DNA of 5,798 nucleotides from Planctomycetota bacterium (GTDB lineage: Bacteria > Planctomycetota > UBA1135 > UBA2386). Below are positions 4,872-5,798 of the stretch, piece by piece (the first letter of the stretch is position 1; each line of letters begins with the position of its first letter). Where the stretch lies: NCBI GenBank assembly GCA_020425885.1, contig JAGQRA010000865.1, positions 1-5,798 of the forward strand. The letters run 5' to 3'. The notes beneath the pieces are model-generated. The model ran no database searches, had not been told where the DNA came from, and saw only the letters and a list, made by a program, of their open reading frames with translations. The position numbers were made by a program, and so were the translations under genes.

Positions 4872-5798
4872 TCAGCCTGCGACCGCGATGCGTTGCAGGG
4901 TTTCGACCTTGGTGGCGGGGGTGGTCTCCTGATAGCTCAGGACGGCGGCGTTGGGGATGACCCCGGAGATCGCCTCGGACAGGAATGGACGCAGGCTGGC
5001 GCGCGTGACCAGCACGGGGTCACGTCCGGACTTGGCCATCCGTGAGAGCGCCTCGGCCGTGCTGTCGACGAAGCGGCCGAGGAAGCCGGGCGGCAGGTTG
5101 GTCGCGCCGTCGCTGCCCGACAGTGCCTCGGCAAGATTGCGCTCGAGGTCCGGATCGAGGAACGCGGCGTGCAGCGTGCCGGCGGCATCGAGGTGCGGCT
5201 CGACGATCGTGCGCGACAGCCGCGTCCGGACCTGCTCGGTCAGCAGCTTGTGGTCCTTGGTCTCGGCGCTGGCGTCGGCGAGGCCCTCGAGGATGGTCTG
5301 CAGGTTGCGGATCGGCACGCCTTCGCGCAGCAGGCCGGCGAGGATGCGTTGCACCTGACCGAGCGTCATCTGGCTCGGGATCAGTTCGTCGACCACGGCC
5401 GGCGCGGCCTTCTTCAGGTTGTCGACGAGGGTCTTGACGTCGTCGCGTGTCAGCAGCTCGGCCGAGACCTTCTTCAGCAGTTCGGTCAGGTGGGTGACGA
5501 GGACGCTGGCCGCGTCGATGACGGTGTAGCCGAGCATCTCGGCGCGGTCCTTGTCCGACTCCGCGATCCAGCGCGCCGGCAGCCCGAACGCCGGCTCGAT
5601 GGTCTCGACGCCTGGGATCGGATCGGCGGTGCCGCTCGGGTCCATCGCCAGGTAGTGCCCGGCACGCAGGTCGCCGCGGCCGATCTCCTGCCCCGACAAC
5701 ATGACGCGATAGGCGTTGGGGTCGAGCTGCACGTTGTCACGCACGCGGATCGGCGGCAACACGAAGCCCAGCGTCTGCGCGAACTGTCGTCGCAGCGA
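4872..5798 (-). CDS. flhA: Flagellar biosynthesis protein FlhA, C-terminal part (5' end outside window)
   Basis: FlhA is the large membrane protein of the flagellar type III export gate; its cytoplasmic C-terminal domain forms a nonameric ring that docks chaperone-substrate complexes. Only the last 308 residues are visible: the frame is open to the window edge and the membrane half of a roughly 700-residue family is missing. The visible part starts with RRQFAQTLGFVLPPIRVRDN, the conserved entry into the cytoplasmic domain. It continues through GYTVIDAASVLVTHLTELL, the conserved LIPSQMTLGQVQRILAGLL stretch and GVPIRNLQTILEGLAD. It ends with RPFLSEAISGVIPNAAVLSY, which matches the family's C-terminal core. 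The stop is TGA at 4872-4874. The virulence homologue SctV is similar, but the flhF and flhG genes directly downstream make the flagellar assignment firm. No truncation or frameshift is seen in the visible part. Confidence 0.96.
   Translation of the reverse strand, partial: SLRRQFAQTLGFVLPPIRVRDNVQLDPNAYRVMLSGQEIGRGDLRAGHYLAMDPSGTADPIPGVETIEPAFGLPARWIAESDKDRAEMLGYTVIDAASVLVTHLTELLKKVSAELLTRDDVKTLVDNLKKAAPAVVDELIPSQMTLGQVQRILAGLLREGVPIRNLQTILEGLADASAETKDHKLLTEQVRTRLSRTIVEPHLDAAGTLHAAFLDPDLERNLAEALSGSDGATNLPPGFLGRFVDSTAEALSRMAKSGRDPVLVTRASLRPFLSEAISGVIPNAAVLSYQETTPATKVETLQRIAVAG

Noticed and set aside
1..5798. CRISPR array, tRNA, rRNA, insertion sequence or attachment site
   Set aside because: No spaced direct repeats, no recognisable RNA gene, and no transposase or integrase frame was seen; the window is compact flagellar coding sequence.

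Overview
This is a GC-rich, gene-dense window in which every supportable gene lies on the minus strand, so it reads from right to left as the regulatory end of a flagellar operon. Order of transcription: flhA (C-terminal part only, cut by the right edge), flhF, flhG, a short gap, a small two-helix membrane protein, a sigma-28 (FliA/WhiG-type) sigma factor, two small unnamed proteins (83 and 77 aa), and two predicted lipoproteins of 177 and 212 aa. The last 218 bases at the left edge hold no convincing gene, but contain a tetranucleotide repeat tract and overlapping inverted repeats.

The genes are tightly packed. flhF/flhG overlap by ATGA, the membrane protein and sigma factor overlap by GTGA, the 83-aa gene starts 3 nt after the sigma stop, the 77-aa gene and first lipoprotein overlap by 14 nt, and the two lipoproteins share one base (TGATG). 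The only real gaps are 114 nt after flhG and 20 nt between flhA and flhF. This fits one long transcript, perhaps with an internal start in the 114-nt gap.

Functionally, FlhA is the export gate of the flagellar type III secretion apparatus. FlhF (SRP-type GTPase) and FlhG (MinD-type ATPase) set flagellar position and number. Sigma-28 drives late flagellar genes. The co-directional, nearly continuous placement of the small proteins and lipoproteins suggests they also serve the flagellum. One lipoprotein resembles the CsgG/FlgO/LpoB type of outer-membrane-associated lipoprotein and the other is a long coiled coil. Together they could be part of an envelope-spanning collar, but this is inference from position and fold impression.

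The lipoproteins indicate a diderm, and the FlhF/FlhG pair suggests polar or few flagella. The high GC, the gene order and the style of the small proteins remind me of Planctomycetota, but I cannot establish the phylum from this sequence alone.
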